Notes: a model not told the origin generated them from the letters alone. DNA of 64,000 nucleotides from Roseococcus pinisoli (GCF_018413645.1 NZ_JAHCDA010000001.1:1426001-1490000), one strand, 5' to 3'; counted from the stretch's first letter, positions 34,274 to 43,458 are shown. Program-made: numbers and translations.

Positions 34274-35334
34274 CGGGGCGCCTCCTGACGCAGCAGCGTG
34301 ATCGCCACGCGCCGGTTGCCCGCCGCCTGGGGCTGGCCGGGAAGCAATGGCTCGCGATCCGCCATGCCGGTCACGCCGCGGATCCGCGCTTCGTCGACGC
34401 CGGCCTCCGAGAGCAGGCGGCGCGCCGCATTGGCGCGATCGGCGGAGAGGTCCCAATTGGTGCGGCCGCCGCTCCGGAAGGGCGCGCTATCGGTATGACC
34501 TGTTACCTGCACGGCATTGGGCAGGGACGCCGCGGCCTGGGCGACGGCGCGGATCATGAGGCGCGCGCGCTCCGTCGGCACCGCGCCGCCGGTCGTGAAC
34601 ATGGGCTGGCCGTCGGCCTCGAGGAGCTGGATGCGCAGCCCCTCGGGCGCGATCTCGACGAGCACCTGGCGCGCCAGCGCGGCCAGGGCGGGATCGGCGA
34701 GGAAGTTTTCGCGCAGCTTCTCCACCATGCCTTCCAGGGCCTGCTGCTCGCGCTCGCCGGCGGATTCCCGGGACTCTTCGGTAATGGGCCTCTCCAGCCG
34801 GGCCACGGGCGGGCCGGAAGCGACCCCAAGCTCCCGCGGGACCTCGACGGGGCGTTCCGCCGTGCCGCTGCCGGCATGGCGCTGCCCCTCCGCCGGTCCC
34901 GGCGCGGCTTCCGCCACACGGCGGCCCGCGACCTCCTCCTCGCCGGGCGGGCCCTCCAGGCGGCGGACGGGGATGTCTGGCGTCTCGCTCTCATCCTCCT
35001 CCTCGGATTGCGTGGGGCGTGGGCCGCGCTCCAGCCGGATGGCGCCGGTATCGGCCGCCATGTCCCCCTCGCTATGCGGCGTCCTGCCGCCGAAGGGCTG
35101 GCCGAGGCCCGAGGTCGAGGCCGAGAGGGTGGCGGAGGGGTTGAAGTAGTCCGCCAGGCCTCGGCGCTGCGCCTCGGTGGTCGCGTTCAGCAGCCACATC
35201 AGCAGGAAGAAGGCCATCATGGCCGTCACGAAATCGGCATAGGCGACCTTCCACGCGCCGCCGTGATGCGCCGGCCGTGCCTCCTCGCTCCGCCTGATGA
35301 CGATGATCCCGCCACCATTGCCACGTCTGGCCAA
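34270..35334 (-). CDS. motB: Flagellar motor stator protein MotB
   Basis: A 354-residue protein with one N-terminal helix and a periplasmic OmpA-like peptidoglycan-binding domain. The proton-binding aspartate is D34 in WKVAYADFVTAMMAF. A long acidic, disordered linker (about 90-190) joins to the OmpA domain, which has VTGHTDSAPFR and NWDLSADRANAARRLL. I chose TTG at 35334 (MARRGNGGG), seven bases after AGGA; a GTG at 35403 is in frame but has its purine block too close. MotB before motA is the reverse of the usual order. Confidence 0.88.
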   Translation of the reverse strand: MARRGNGGGIIVIRRSEEARPAHHGGAWKVAYADFVTAMMAFFLLMWLLNATTEAQRRGLADYFNPSATLSASTSGLGQPFGGRTPHSEGDMAADTGAIRLERGPRPTQSEEEDESETPDIPVRRLEGPPGEEEVAGRRVAEAAPGPAEGQRHAGSGTAERPVEVPRELGVASGPPVARLERPITEESRESAGEREQQALEGMVEKLRENFLADPALAALARQVLVEIAPEGLRIQLLEADGQPMFTTGGAVPTERARLMIRAVAQAAASLPNAVQVTGHTDSAPFRSGGRTNWDLSADRANAARRLLSEAGVDEARIRGVTGMADREPLLPGQPQAAGNRRVAITLLRQEAPR

Positions 35335-35461
35335 TGCCGCATCCTGCCTGTCGAGGGGCGCAGTCTGGCGGCCGGCGCCTTGAGGGAGGGTTAACGCCGA
35401 CACCCTTCCCCTGCGCCCGCGAAGCGGGGATCATCACGGTCGTGAATGATGGCGGGCGCCC

Positions 35462-36370
35462 ATGACCGAACTGTCCCAGCTCGATCTCAACCTCTTGCGC
35501 ATCTTCGACGCCGTCGCGCGCGAGCGGCACGTGACCCGCGCGGCCGAGCGCCTGAACCTCTCGCAGCCCGCCGTGTCCAATGCGCTGGCGCGGCTGCGCG
35601 TGGCCCTGGGCGACGAGCTCTTCCTCCGCCGGCCGGGCGGGGTGGAGCTGACGGCCCTGGCCGCCGCCCTGGCCGCCCCCATCGCCGAGGCGCTGGACCG
35701 CCTGGCCGAGACGCTTTCCGTGCGTGCGCCCTTCGATCCTTCCACGACGCGGCGCGTCTTCGCGGTCGCCATGTCGGAATATGCCGAGGCCGCGCTCGTG
35801 CCCCGCGTCCTGGAGCGGATGCATCGCGAGGCGCCGAACGCGCTGCTCGCCGTCAGCCATGCCGATCGCACGAATGTGGAGGAGCTTCTCGGGCGCGGCG
35901 ACGCGCAGCTGGCCATCGCCGTCCTGGCCGAGCCGAGCGCCCTCTACACGCGCGTCCGCATGCTGCCGGAAGCCTTCCAGACCCTGATGCGCGCCGACCA
36001 TCCCCTGGCCGAGGGCGAGCTGACGCTGGAGCGCTTCCTCTCCGTCCCGCATCTGCTGCACTCGCCCAACGGCTCGCGCGACGGCGCGCTGGACCGCGCG
36101 CTGGCGGAGGAGGGGAAGGCGCGCCGACTGGGCGCGGTGGTGGCGCATCTCTGCGCCGTGCCGGAGATCCTGCTGCGGACGGACATGATCATCACCCTGT
36201 CCTCCCGCCTGGCGGCGCAGATGGTGGACGTTCATCGGCTGGTGACGCGCGCGCCGCCGATCGACGTGAAGCACACGCGCCTGTCGATGGTGTTCCACCG
36301 GCGCTTCGAGGCCGATCCCGGCCATGCCTGGCTGCGTCGCATGCTGATCGCCGAGGCGCGCGAGGCTTAG
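35462..36370 (+). CDS. LysR-family transcriptional regulator
   Basis: A 302-residue regulator. The winged helix-turn-helix is at 4-60: LDLNLLRIFDAVARERHVTR, then AAERLNLSQPAVSNALARLR and GDELFLRRPGGVELT. The rest is the LysR substrate-binding domain. The order of genes (divergent from motB, tail-to-tail with the cyclodeaminase) gives no clear target. A short palindrome, TCACG-GT-CGTGA (35434-35445), lies 17 bases upstream of its start and could be a LysR site. Confidence 0.92.
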   Translation: MTELSQLDLNLLRIFDAVARERHVTRAAERLNLSQPAVSNALARLRVALGDELFLRRPGGVELTALAAALAAPIAEALDRLAETLSVRAPFDPSTTRRVFAVAMSEYAEAALVPRVLERMHREAPNALLAVSHADRTNVEELLGRGDAQLAIAVLAEPSALYTRVRMLPEAFQTLMRADHPLAEGELTLERFLSVPHLLHSPNGSRDGALDRALAEEGKARRLGAVVAHLCAVPEILLRTDMIITLSSRLAAQMVDVHRLVTRAPPIDVKHTRLSMVFHRRFEADPGHAWLRRMLIAEAREA

Positions 36371-37362
36371 GGCGAAACGCCGCTTCGCGTCGGTGTCGGC
36401 GGAGCCAACTCTTCGGCCGGGCGCACCGCTCTCGTGACGTAATCGGCGATCATGAGATCGAGATGTGCGCCCCCGCCATTCTTGAAGAGGGTGATCTGTT
36501 CCTCGGATCCGCGGCTTGATCCATCCGCCGCCACCAGATCGTAGAGATCGCCACGCACATGATCGCGGGTGATGACGCCGGACCGGATCGGCTGCATCAG
36601 CTCCCCGATCTGATCGACGGTCGTATCGAGGTAATCCACATAGACCAGGGACGAGGCGATCAGCTCGTCATCGGCCTCGCGCATGTCCGGGGTGAAGGCG
36701 CCCAGGAGGTCGACATGGGTGCCGGGCCGTACCCATCGGCCCAGAAGGATGGGCTGCCGGGCCATGGTCGCGGCCGAGACGATGTCGGCTTGTCCAACCG
36801 CTTTCGGCAGGTCGATCACAGCCGTCACCTTGGACCTGATATGGCCGAGCGTTGCGGCAAGAGCCGCTGCCTGCTCTGGGCGCCGCGACCAGATCGAGAT
36901 GCGCTCAATGCCAGGAAAGGCCGCGTCATAGGCGCGCGCCAGCGTCGAAGCCAACATCCCGGCCCCAAGGATGAGCAGGTGGCGGCTGTCCGGGCGTGCC
37001 AGGCATTGGGCGCCCAGAACGGAATCCGCGGCTGTCTTGTACTGGGTGACCAATCTGCTTTCGATGACGGCGCGAAGCGAACCGCAATGGGGATCATAGA
37101 GCAGTACCGCGCCCTGTATGGAGGGCAGCCCCCTCTGCGCATTGCCGGGGAACACGCTCTCGCCCTTGATCACGAAGCCAAGCCCCTCGATGCGGGCAGC
37201 ACGGTTCAGAAGCCGCGCGTCGCCCGAGCCGAGATGCAGATCTCCCTGCTGGGGACGGGCAAGCTTGTGGCCCTGACGCAGAGCGTCGATCGCGCCCTGC
37301 CAACTCAGCGCGTCTTCGCACCCTTCATAGGTCAGGAGTTGTGGCAGCATTTTCTTTCCCAT
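36367..37362 (-). CDS. Ornithine cyclodeaminase / mu-crystallin family protein
   Basis: A 331-residue NAD-dependent enzyme. The dinucleotide-binding region HLLILGAGMLASTLARAYD and the substrate-side segments GLGFVIKGESVFPGN and VTQYKTAADSVLGAQCLARP are those of the ornithine cyclodeaminase/alanine dehydrogenase family. The product could be proline, or a ketimine reductase activity; which is not readable. Base composition is visibly lower in GC (about 60 percent by eye) with more A- and T-ending codons than the neighbours, so lateral transfer is likely. It shares TTAG with the convergent LysR gene. Confidence 0.85.
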   Translation of the reverse strand: MGKKMLPQLLTYEGCEDALSWQGAIDALRQGHKLARPQQGDLHLGSGDARLLNRAARIEGLGFVIKGESVFPGNAQRGLPSIQGAVLLYDPHCGSLRAVIESRLVTQYKTAADSVLGAQCLARPDSRHLLILGAGMLASTLARAYDAAFPGIERISIWSRRPEQAAALAATLGHIRSKVTAVIDLPKAVGQADIVSAATMARQPILLGRWVRPGTHVDLLGAFTPDMREADDELIASSLVYVDYLDTTVDQIGELMQPIRSGVITRDHVRGDLYDLVAADGSSRGSEEQITLFKNGGGAHLDLMIADYVTRAVRPAEELAPPTPTRSGVSP

Positions 37363-37459
37363 CCATCACGGGCAACTTGCCTGGCAGACCCAGGTCTGAT
37401 CGGAACTGCACGCCCGGTCCTTCCTGGCGAGGCTTCAAGCGCGGTGCTGGCCCCCAAGG

Positions 37460-37915
37460 CTAGGCGCGCCGCAGCAGCATCGCGCCCTTTCCGGACTGGC
37501 CCAACCGGTCCGCCGGGTTGCGGAGCGGGCATTCCTGCAGTGAGAGGCAGCCGCAGCCGATGCAGCCCTCCAGCTGGTCGCGCAGCTGGATCAGGTCGGC
37601 GATGCGGTTCTCCAGCATGTCCTTCCAGCGGGTCGAGAGGCGATGCCAGTCCTCCTGGGTCGGGATGCGGCCCGCGGGGATCTCGCCCAGGGCTTCCTGG
37701 ATCGTGGCGAGGGCGATGCCGGCGCGCTGCGCCACCTTGATGATCGCGACGCGGCGCAGGACCTCGCGGGGGTAGCGCCGCTGGTTGCCGGCATTGCGCT
37801 CCCCGGTGATGAGGCCCTTGGCCTCGTAGAAATGGATCGTCGAGACGGCGACGCCGCTGCGTCGCGCGACCTCACCGACGGAGAGCTGGCGTTTGACGTC
37901 GATGGACGATGCCAT
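37460..37915 (-). CDS. soxR: Redox-sensing transcriptional regulator SoxR
   Basis: A 151-residue MerR-family protein that senses redox-active compounds with a [2Fe-2S] cluster. The N-terminal MerR helix-turn-helix is [20 protein letters not shown] (11-30), a dimerisation helix follows, and the cluster cysteines are C118, C121, C123 and C129 in [13 protein letters not shown], the same spacing as in E. coli (119, 122, 124, 130). A near-consensus SoxR box lies 12 bases upstream of the start, on the side facing away from the gene. Confidence 0.95.
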   Translation of the reverse strand: MASSIDVKRQLSVGEVARRSGVAVSTIHFYEAKGLITGERNAGNQRRYPREVLRRVAIIKVAQRAGIALATIQEALGEIPAGRIPTQEDWHRLSTRWKDMLENRIADLIQLRDQLEGCIGCGCLSLQECPLRNPADRLGQSGKGAMLLRRA

Positions 37916-37922
37916 GGCGGGC

Positions 37923-37953
37923 TTGACCTCAACTTAACCTGAGGTTCTATGCC
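37923..37953 (+). promoter_or_regulatory. SoxR box within a MerR-type promoter facing right
   Basis: CCTCAACTTAACCTGAGG at 37927-37944 matches the E. coli soxS box in 16 of 18 positions. Read rightward it lies in a promoter with -35 TTGACC (37923-37928), a 19-base spacer and -10 TATGCC (37948-37953), which is the overlong spacing SoxR activates. The same box lies just upstream of the soxR start for autoregulation. No plus-strand gene lies close downstream. Confidence 0.8.
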
Positions 37954-38058
37954 CCCTGTCGGCTTGCCGGTGCAAGCTTCCCGGCGCGCGCCGGGCCCTC
38001 TGGGTCGGAGCCGACATCCTTGGACAGCGACGCATGGACGGGGCCGCCCCGCCCCCGA

Positions 38059-38646
38059 TCACTCGGGCGGCAGAAGGGCGCGGAAGAAGAGGTCCGCGCC
38101 GTCTCGCAGGACCTCGCCGGCCCGCTTGCCGCCGAGATGGGGAATGCTGGACCAGGCGCCGTCGAAGAGCATGGCGAGCAGCTCGCCCAGCCGTTGGGGC
38201 TCAGTGGCGCCGGCCTCGCGCGAGAGGTCGACGAGGGCCTGGCACATGCGTCCCTTAAAGGAAGCGACGAGGCGATGGGTGGGATGCTCGGGGTCCGGGA
38301 ACTCGGCCTGGGCGAGGAGCAGGGGGCAACAGCCGCGATAATCTGGGTCTTCCATCTCCCGGGCGGCGGCCTCCATGAGGGCGCGGAGCTTGCCGACGGC
38401 CGTCGGCGCGGCCTCGGTGACCTCCTTGAACCAGACGTCCCATTCCTCGGCGTCCTCGCAGAGGATGGCGGCGATCAGAGCGTCCTTGCTGGGATAGGCC
38501 CGGTAAAGGCTCATCTTCGTCGCCTCGGCGACGCGGCACACCTCTTCGATACCGGTGGCTCGGATCCCCTGACGATAGAACAGGTCCTTGGCAGCGGACT
38601 GAATGCGCTGCGCGGCTTTCGGCTTGCCGGCCGTGGCCTCGGACAT
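38059..38646 (-). CDS. TetR-family repressor of the second RND operon
   Basis: A 195-residue repressor. The helix-turn-helix is IRATGIEEVCRVAEATKMSL then YRAYPSKDALIAAIL, at about 28-60. The C-terminal effector domain follows a TetR_C pattern (DYRGCCPLLLAQAEFPDPEH). The start at 38646 has AAGGAGG nine bases before it. It is divergent from the RND adaptor gene, with GACCGGTC-type palindromes between them, so it almost certainly represses that operon and itself. Confidence 0.9.
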   Translation of the reverse strand: MSEATAGKPKAAQRIQSAAKDLFYRQGIRATGIEEVCRVAEATKMSLYRAYPSKDALIAAILCEDAEEWDVWFKEVTEAAPTAVGKLRALMEAAAREMEDPDYRGCCPLLLAQAEFPDPEHPTHRLVASFKGRMCQALVDLSREAGATEPQRLGELLAMLFDGAWSSIPHLGGKRAGEVLRDGADLFFRALLPPE

Positions 38647-38706
38647 GATGAGCGACCTCCTTTCTGGTGTGCCGCAAGGAATTTTGCGGCGCAGCAAATT
38701 TCCCAC

Positions 38707-38748
38707 TTGATGATACAGACCGGTCACTCATATACGCCGGTACCGGTC
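38707..38748 (+). promoter_or_regulatory. RND operon promoter with TetR operators
   Basis: -35 TTGATG (38707-38712) and -10 TATACG (38731-38736) are 18 bases apart. The palindrome GACCGGTC (38718-38725) lies in the spacer and CCGGTACCGG (38737-38746) just after the -10. A repressor on either would block RNA polymerase. The start codon of the adaptor is at 38776. Confidence 0.7.
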
Positions 38749-38775
38749 GGTAACATCCGCCCTTGGAGAGTGGAC

Positions 38776-40017
38776 ATGGCGATCCAGCAAATCAAGCCTT
38801 CTGAGCCTCAGGCGGGCGGAATTAACGACGAAAATCCCTGGTTTTCCTGGCTTTCGCGCACGCTGCCCGGGCGGAAGGGGCGCGCCCTGATGGGCGCTGC
38901 CGTCCTGGCCGCCCTGACGGTTCCGGGCGTGCCGCCCGCGCTCGCCCAGGGTGCGCCGGCAGCCCCGCCGGTCACCGTCGCCAACCCCGTTTCGCGCTCG
39001 GTCCCGCAATGGGACGAGCACACCGCCCGCATCGAGCCGCTCGCCCGGGTGGAGATCCGGCCCCGGATCTCGGGTCAGGTGACCGTGGTGCATTTCCAGG
39101 ACGGCGCCACCGTCCAGGCGGGTGACCTCCTTTTCACCATCGACCAGCGCCCCTTTCAGATCGCCGTCGCCAGCGCGCGGGCGGAGGTCGCCCGCAACGA
39201 GGCGCGGGTGGTCGTCGCCGGGCAGCAGGTGAACCGCTACGCGCCGCTCGTGGCGCAGCGCTTCTCCTCCGAGGCGGACATGGACAACCGGCGCAGCGCG
39301 CTGCGCGAGGCGCAGGCCGGGCTCGCCGCCGCGCGGGCCTCGCTCAGCCAGGCCGAGCTCGACCTGGAATTCTCCGAGATCCGGGCGCCGCGCACCGGCC
39401 GCGTCAGCGACCGCCGGGTGGATGCGGGCAACCTCGTCCAGCAGGGCACGACCCTGATGACGACGCTGGTCGCGCTCGATCAGGTCTATGCCGTCTTCGA
39501 CGCGAGCGAGGCGCAGTATCTGCGCTATGCCCGTGCCGCCGGCGGCGCCATGCGGCCCGACGGCAGTCGGCAGACGACCCCGGTGCAGTTGCGCCTGCTC
39601 GACGAGACCGGCTTCGCCCACCAGGGCCAGCTCGACTTCGTGGACAGCGTCTTCGACCCGCGCAGCGGCACCATCCGCGGCCGGGCCGTGGTGGCGAATC
39701 CCGATTTCCTGCTGACCCCGGGCAGCTTCGCCCGGCTGCGCCTCTTCGTCGGCGACAGCGCTGCGGTGATGGTCCCGGATTCCGCGATCCTCGCCGACCA
39801 GGGCGGCCGCATGGTGATGACGGTGACGGCGGAGAACACGGTGGCGCCGAAGCCCGTGCAGCTCGGCCAGCTGGTGGATGGCCTCAGGGTGATCCGCTCC
39901 GGCCTCACGGCGCAGGACCGCGTGATCATCGGCGGCCTACACCGCGCGCGTCCCGGCGCGGCAGTGACGGCACAGCAGGGGCGCATCGGGCCGAGCCCGC
40001 TGGCCTCCGCCGACTAA
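38776..40017 (+). CDS. RND periplasmic adaptor (membrane-fusion) subunit, second system
   Basis: A 413-residue AcrA/MexE-like adaptor. A 35-residue cytoplasmic-style lead precedes the hydrophobic stretch LMGAAVLAALTVPGVPPALA, cleaved or anchored before QGAPAAPP. The lipoyl halves are EPLARVEIRPRISGQVTVV and LEFSEIRAPRTGRVSDRRV, with a coiled-coil hairpin (VARNEARVVV...SLSQAELD) between. The start has GGAGAG seven bases upstream. It is expressed from a promoter with TetR-type operators and coupled to the permease after 154 bases. Confidence 0.92.
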   Translation: MAIQQIKPSEPQAGGINDENPWFSWLSRTLPGRKGRALMGAAVLAALTVPGVPPALAQGAPAAPPVTVANPVSRSVPQWDEHTARIEPLARVEIRPRISGQVTVVHFQDGATVQAGDLLFTIDQRPFQIAVASARAEVARNEARVVVAGQQVNRYAPLVAQRFSSEADMDNRRSALREAQAGLAAARASLSQAELDLEFSEIRAPRTGRVSDRRVDAGNLVQQGTTLMTTLVALDQVYAVFDASEAQYLRYARAAGGAMRPDGSRQTTPVQLRLLDETGFAHQGQLDFVDSVFDPRSGTIRGRAVVANPDFLLTPGSFARLRLFVGDSAAVMVPDSAILADQGGRMVMTVTAENTVAPKPVQLGQLVDGLRVIRSGLTAQDRVIIGGLHRARPGAAVTAQQGRIGPSPLASAD

Positions 40018-40171
40018 CTTTCTAGACGACGCAACACACAAGGACTGACCTCGACGAATCCGGCCGCAACCGCGGCCGGCGCGCCCAGGCCGACACCGCC
40101 ACCATCGTGCCCGTCGCGGCGCGAAGCCAAGCCGGCCAAGCCGGCGCCTGGCGTCTGAGGGAACAACATCG

Positions 40172-43100
40172 ATGCGCCTCGCCAGATTCTTCATCGACCG
40201 ACCGGTCTTTGCGGCGGTCGTTTCCATCGCGATCACGCTGATCGGCGCGATCGCGGCCACGCGCCTGCCGATCGGCGAATTCCCCGAGATCGCGCCGCCC
40301 ACCGTGCAGGTGACCGCGCTCTATCCCGGCGCCTCGGCGGAGACCATCGCCTCCACCGTCGCCGGCCCCATCGAGCAGGAGATCAATGGCGTCGACGGCA
40401 TGCTGTACCTCTCCTCGCAATCGACCGGCGACGGGCGGGTGAGCATCAGCGTCGTCTTCCGCCAGGGCGTCGACGTCGACCAGGCGCAGGTGCTCGTGCA
40501 GAACCGCGTGGCCATCGCCGAGCCCCGTCTGCCGGAGGAGGTGCGGCGCCTGGGCATCACCGTGAAGAAGGCCTCGCCGGACTTCCTCATGGTCGTGCAC
40601 ATGCTCTCGCCCGACGGCAGCCGCAGCCCGGAATACGTTTCCAACTACGCGACGCTGACCATCAAGGACCGGCTCGCGCGGCTCGAAGGCGTGGGTGACG
40701 CGCAGGTCTTCGGCGCGCGCGACTACGCCATGCGCATCTGGCTGGATCCCGACCGCGTCGCGGCGCGCGGGATGTCGGCCGGCGACGTGGTGGCGGCCCT
40801 GCAGCGTGCGAACGTGCAGGTCGCGGCCGGCGCCATCGGCCAGGCGCCGCGCGCGAACAATGCCGGCGCCTTCGAGATTGCGCTGCAGGCCCAGGGCCGG
40901 CTCGCCTCGCCCGAGCAGTTCGACGAGCAGGTGATCGGCACCGGCGCGGGCGGCGCGCCCATCCGCCTGCGCGACGTGGCGCGCACCGAGATCGGCGCGA
41001 ACGACTATACGATCAACGCGCTGCTGGATAACCGCGTGGCGGTCGGCATCGGCGTCTTCCAGCGGCCGGGCAGCAACGCGCTGGCCACCGCGGCGGCGAT
41101 CCGCAGCACGATGGAGGAGGCCGCGCATTCCTTCCCGAGCGGCATCGCCTACGACATCGTCTACGACCCGACGCGCTTCATCGCCCAGAGCATGGAGGCG
41201 GTGCTGCACACCTTCATCGAGGCGATCGTGCTGGTCGTCTTCGTGGTGGTGCTGTTCCTGCAGAACTGGCGCGCGGCGGTGATCCCGCTGCTGGCCATCC
41301 CGGTCTCCATCATCGGCACCTTTGCCATCCTGCTGGCGATGGGCTTCACGCTGAACTCGCTCACCATGTTCGGCCTGATCCTGGCCATCGGCATCGTGGT
41401 CGACGACGCGATCGTGGTGGTGGAGAACGCCGAGCGCCACATGGCCGAAGGCCTCTCCCCGCTGGAGGCGGCCCGCAAGACGATGGACGAGGTGGGCTTC
41501 GCCCTCATCGCCATCGCGCTGGTGCTGGTCGCGGTGTTCATCCCGACGACCTTCATCAATGGCATCTCGGGCGCCTTCTACAAGCAGTTCGCGGTGACGA
41601 TCTCGGTGGCCACGGTGCTGTCGGCCATCGTGTCGCTGACGCTGTCGCCCGCGCTGGCGGCACTGCTGCTGAAGCCGCACGGGCATGACAAGCCCAAGCG
41701 CATCTTCCTGCCGATCACGCTGTTCTTCCGCGGCTTCAACTGGTTCTTCGACAAGCTCTCCTTCGGCTATGGCGGGCTGACGCGGAAGCTGGTGCGGCTG
41801 CCGGTGATCCTGCTGGTCCTCTATGCGGGCCTGCTGGGCGCCACCGGCCGCCAGGTGCTGGTCACGCCGACGGGCCTGATCCCGCCGCTCGATCGCGGCT
41901 ACATCATCGCTGCCTTTCAGCTGCCGCCGGGCTCCAGCCTCAGCCGCACGGACGAGGTGATCCGCCGCGCTTCCGAGACCATCGCCCAGGTGCCGGGCGT
42001 GGCGAATTCCATCGCCTTCGTGGGCCTCGACGGCGCGACCTTCACCAATGCGCCGAACACGGGCGTGGTCTTCGCGGGCCTGCGCTCCTTCGAGGAGCGC
42101 GCGCATCTCGGCGTCACCGGCAACTCCATCCTGGCCGACATGCAGCAGCGGCTGATGGGCGAGGACGCAGCGCTGGTGCTGGTGATCCCGCCGCCGCCGG
42201 TCCCCGGCATCGGCACGGGCGGCGGCTTCAAGCTGATGATCCAGGACCGCGCCGGCCGCGGCCCACAGGAGCTCGAGCGCGTCACGCAGCAGGTGCTGGC
42301 GGCCGCGAACGGCGCCCCGGGCATCGCCTTCGCTTTCAGCCTGTTCAACACTTCCACGCCGCAGATCCGGGCGGATATCGACCGGCCGCGCGCGGAGATG
42401 ATCGGCCTGCCCATCTCGCGCATCCACGAGGCGATGAGCATCTACATGGGCTCGGCCTTCGTGAACGACTTCAACCTGCTGGGCCGCACCTGGCGCGTGA
42501 CGGCGCAGGCCGACCAGCAGCACCGCATGTCCGTCGAGGATATCGCGGCGCTGCGGGCGCGGACCGATGCGGGCGCGATGGTGCCGCTGGGCAGCGTCGC
42601 GACCTTCCACGAGACAGCGGGTCCCTACCGCGTGCCGCGCTACAACCTCTTCCCCGCGGCGGAGGTGCAGGGCGCGGCCATTCCGGGCTTCTCCACGGGC
42701 CAGGCCATCGCGGCCATGGAGCAGGTGATGCGCAACACCCTGCCCGAGGGTTTCGGCTACGAATGGACGGAGATCGCGCTGCAGGAAACGACGCAGGGCA
42801 ATACCGCGCCCATCGCCTTCGGCCTCGCCGTGGTCTTCGTCTTCCTCGTGCTGGCGGCGATGTATGAGAGCTGGCTGCTGCCGCTGGCGGTGGTGCTGAT
42901 CGCGCCGATGTCGGTGCTGGCGGCGCTGCTCGGCGTGCACCACGCCGGCCTCGACAACAACGTGCTGGTGCAGGTGGGCCTCGTGGTGCTCGTCGGCCTC
43001 GCGGCGAAGAACGCGATCCTGATCGTGGAATTCGCCCGTGCGGCCGAGCAGGGCGGCATGACGCGCTGGGAGGCCGCCGCGGCTGCCGCCCAGACGCGCC

Positions 43101-43339
43101 TGCGGCCCATCCTGATGACCTCGCTGGCCTTCATCCTGGGCGTGCTGCCGCTCACCGTGGCGACGGGTGCGGGTGCCGAGATGCGGCAGAGCCTGGGTGT
43201 CGCGGTGTTCTACGGCATGCTGGGCGTGACGATCTTCGGCCTCATCTTCACGCCGGTCTTCTACGTGGTCGCGCAGAAGTTCGCCGGGCGCCGGAAGAAG
43301 GAAGCCGAAGCGGCCACCGAGCCCGCGACCTCGCACTGA
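40172..43339 (+). CDS. RND efflux permease (AcrB type), second system
   Basis: A 1055-residue inner-membrane RND pump. MRLARFFIDRPVFAAVVSIA is helix 1; the proton-relay aspartates are 411-412 in [16 protein letters not shown]; helix 5-6 reads LVAVFIPTTFINGISGAFYK; and the C-terminal half mirrors the first (LVGLAAKNAILIVEFARAAE). It is related to, but different from, the minus-strand permease at 24925. No TolC partner is nearby. A strong terminator follows it. Confidence 0.95.
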   Translation: MRLARFFIDRPVFAAVVSIAITLIGAIAATRLPIGEFPEIAPPTVQVTALYPGASAETIASTVAGPIEQEINGVDGMLYLSSQSTGDGRVSISVVFRQGVDVDQAQVLVQNRVAIAEPRLPEEVRRLGITVKKASPDFLMVVHMLSPDGSRSPEYVSNYATLTIKDRLARLEGVGDAQVFGARDYAMRIWLDPDRVAARGMSAGDVVAALQRANVQVAAGAIGQAPRANNAGAFEIALQAQGRLASPEQFDEQVIGTGAGGAPIRLRDVARTEIGANDYTINALLDNRVAVGIGVFQRPGSNALATAAAIRSTMEEAAHSFPSGIAYDIVYDPTRFIAQSMEAVLHTFIEAIVLVVFVVVLFLQNWRAAVIPLLAIPVSIIGTFAILLAMGFTLNSLTMFGLILAIGIVVDDAIVVVENAERHMAEGLSPLEAARKTMDEVGFALIAIALVLVAVFIPTTFINGISGAFYKQFAVTISVATVLSAIVSLTLSPALAALLLKPHGHDKPKRIFLPITLFFRGFNWFFDKLSFGYGGLTRKLVRLPVILLVLYAGLLGATGRQVLVTPTGLIPPLDRGYIIAAFQLPPGSSLSRTDEVIRRASETIAQVPGVANSIAFVGLDGATFTNAPNTGVVFAGLRSFEERAHLGVTGNSILADMQQRLMGEDAALVLVIPPPPVPGIGTGGGFKLMIQDRAGRGPQELERVTQQVLAAANGAPGIAFAFSLFNTSTPQIRADIDRPRAEMIGLPISRIHEAMSIYMGSAFVNDFNLLGRTWRVTAQADQQHRMSVEDIAALRARTDAGAMVPLGSVATFHETAGPYRVPRYNLFPAAEVQGAAIPGFSTGQAIAAMEQVMRNTLPEGFGYEWTEIALQETTQGNTAPIAFGLAVVFVFLVLAAMYESWLLPLAVVLIAPMSVLAALLGVHHAGLDNNVLVQVGLVVLVGLAAKNAILIVEFARAAEQGGMTRWEAAAAAAQTRLRPILMTSLAFILGVLPLTVATGAGAEMRQSLGVAVFYGMLGVTIFGLIFTPVFYVVAQKFAGRRKKEAEAATEPATSH

Positions 43340-43361
43340 AAGCGGCGGATTGGTGAATTTG

Positions 43362-43392
43362 AAGGCGGCGTCCGAGAGGGCGCCGCCTTTTT
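43362..43392 (+). terminator. Rho-independent terminator after the second RND operon
   Basis: A nine-base stem (AAGGCGGCG / CGCCGCCTT) with a ten-base loop, ending in TTTTT at 43388-43392. It lies 23 bases after the permease stop. Confidence 0.9.
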
Positions 43393-43458
43393 ACTTTTCA
43401 ACCGGACACGCCCGGCAGACGTTACCGCGGCAAGCGATGCCGAGGACAGGAGAACGCC

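Noticed and set aside
40022-43336. A minus-strand open frame of 1104 codons over the second RND permease
   Set aside because: Antisense to a clear AcrB-type gene; same codon-bias artefact, no recognised motif.
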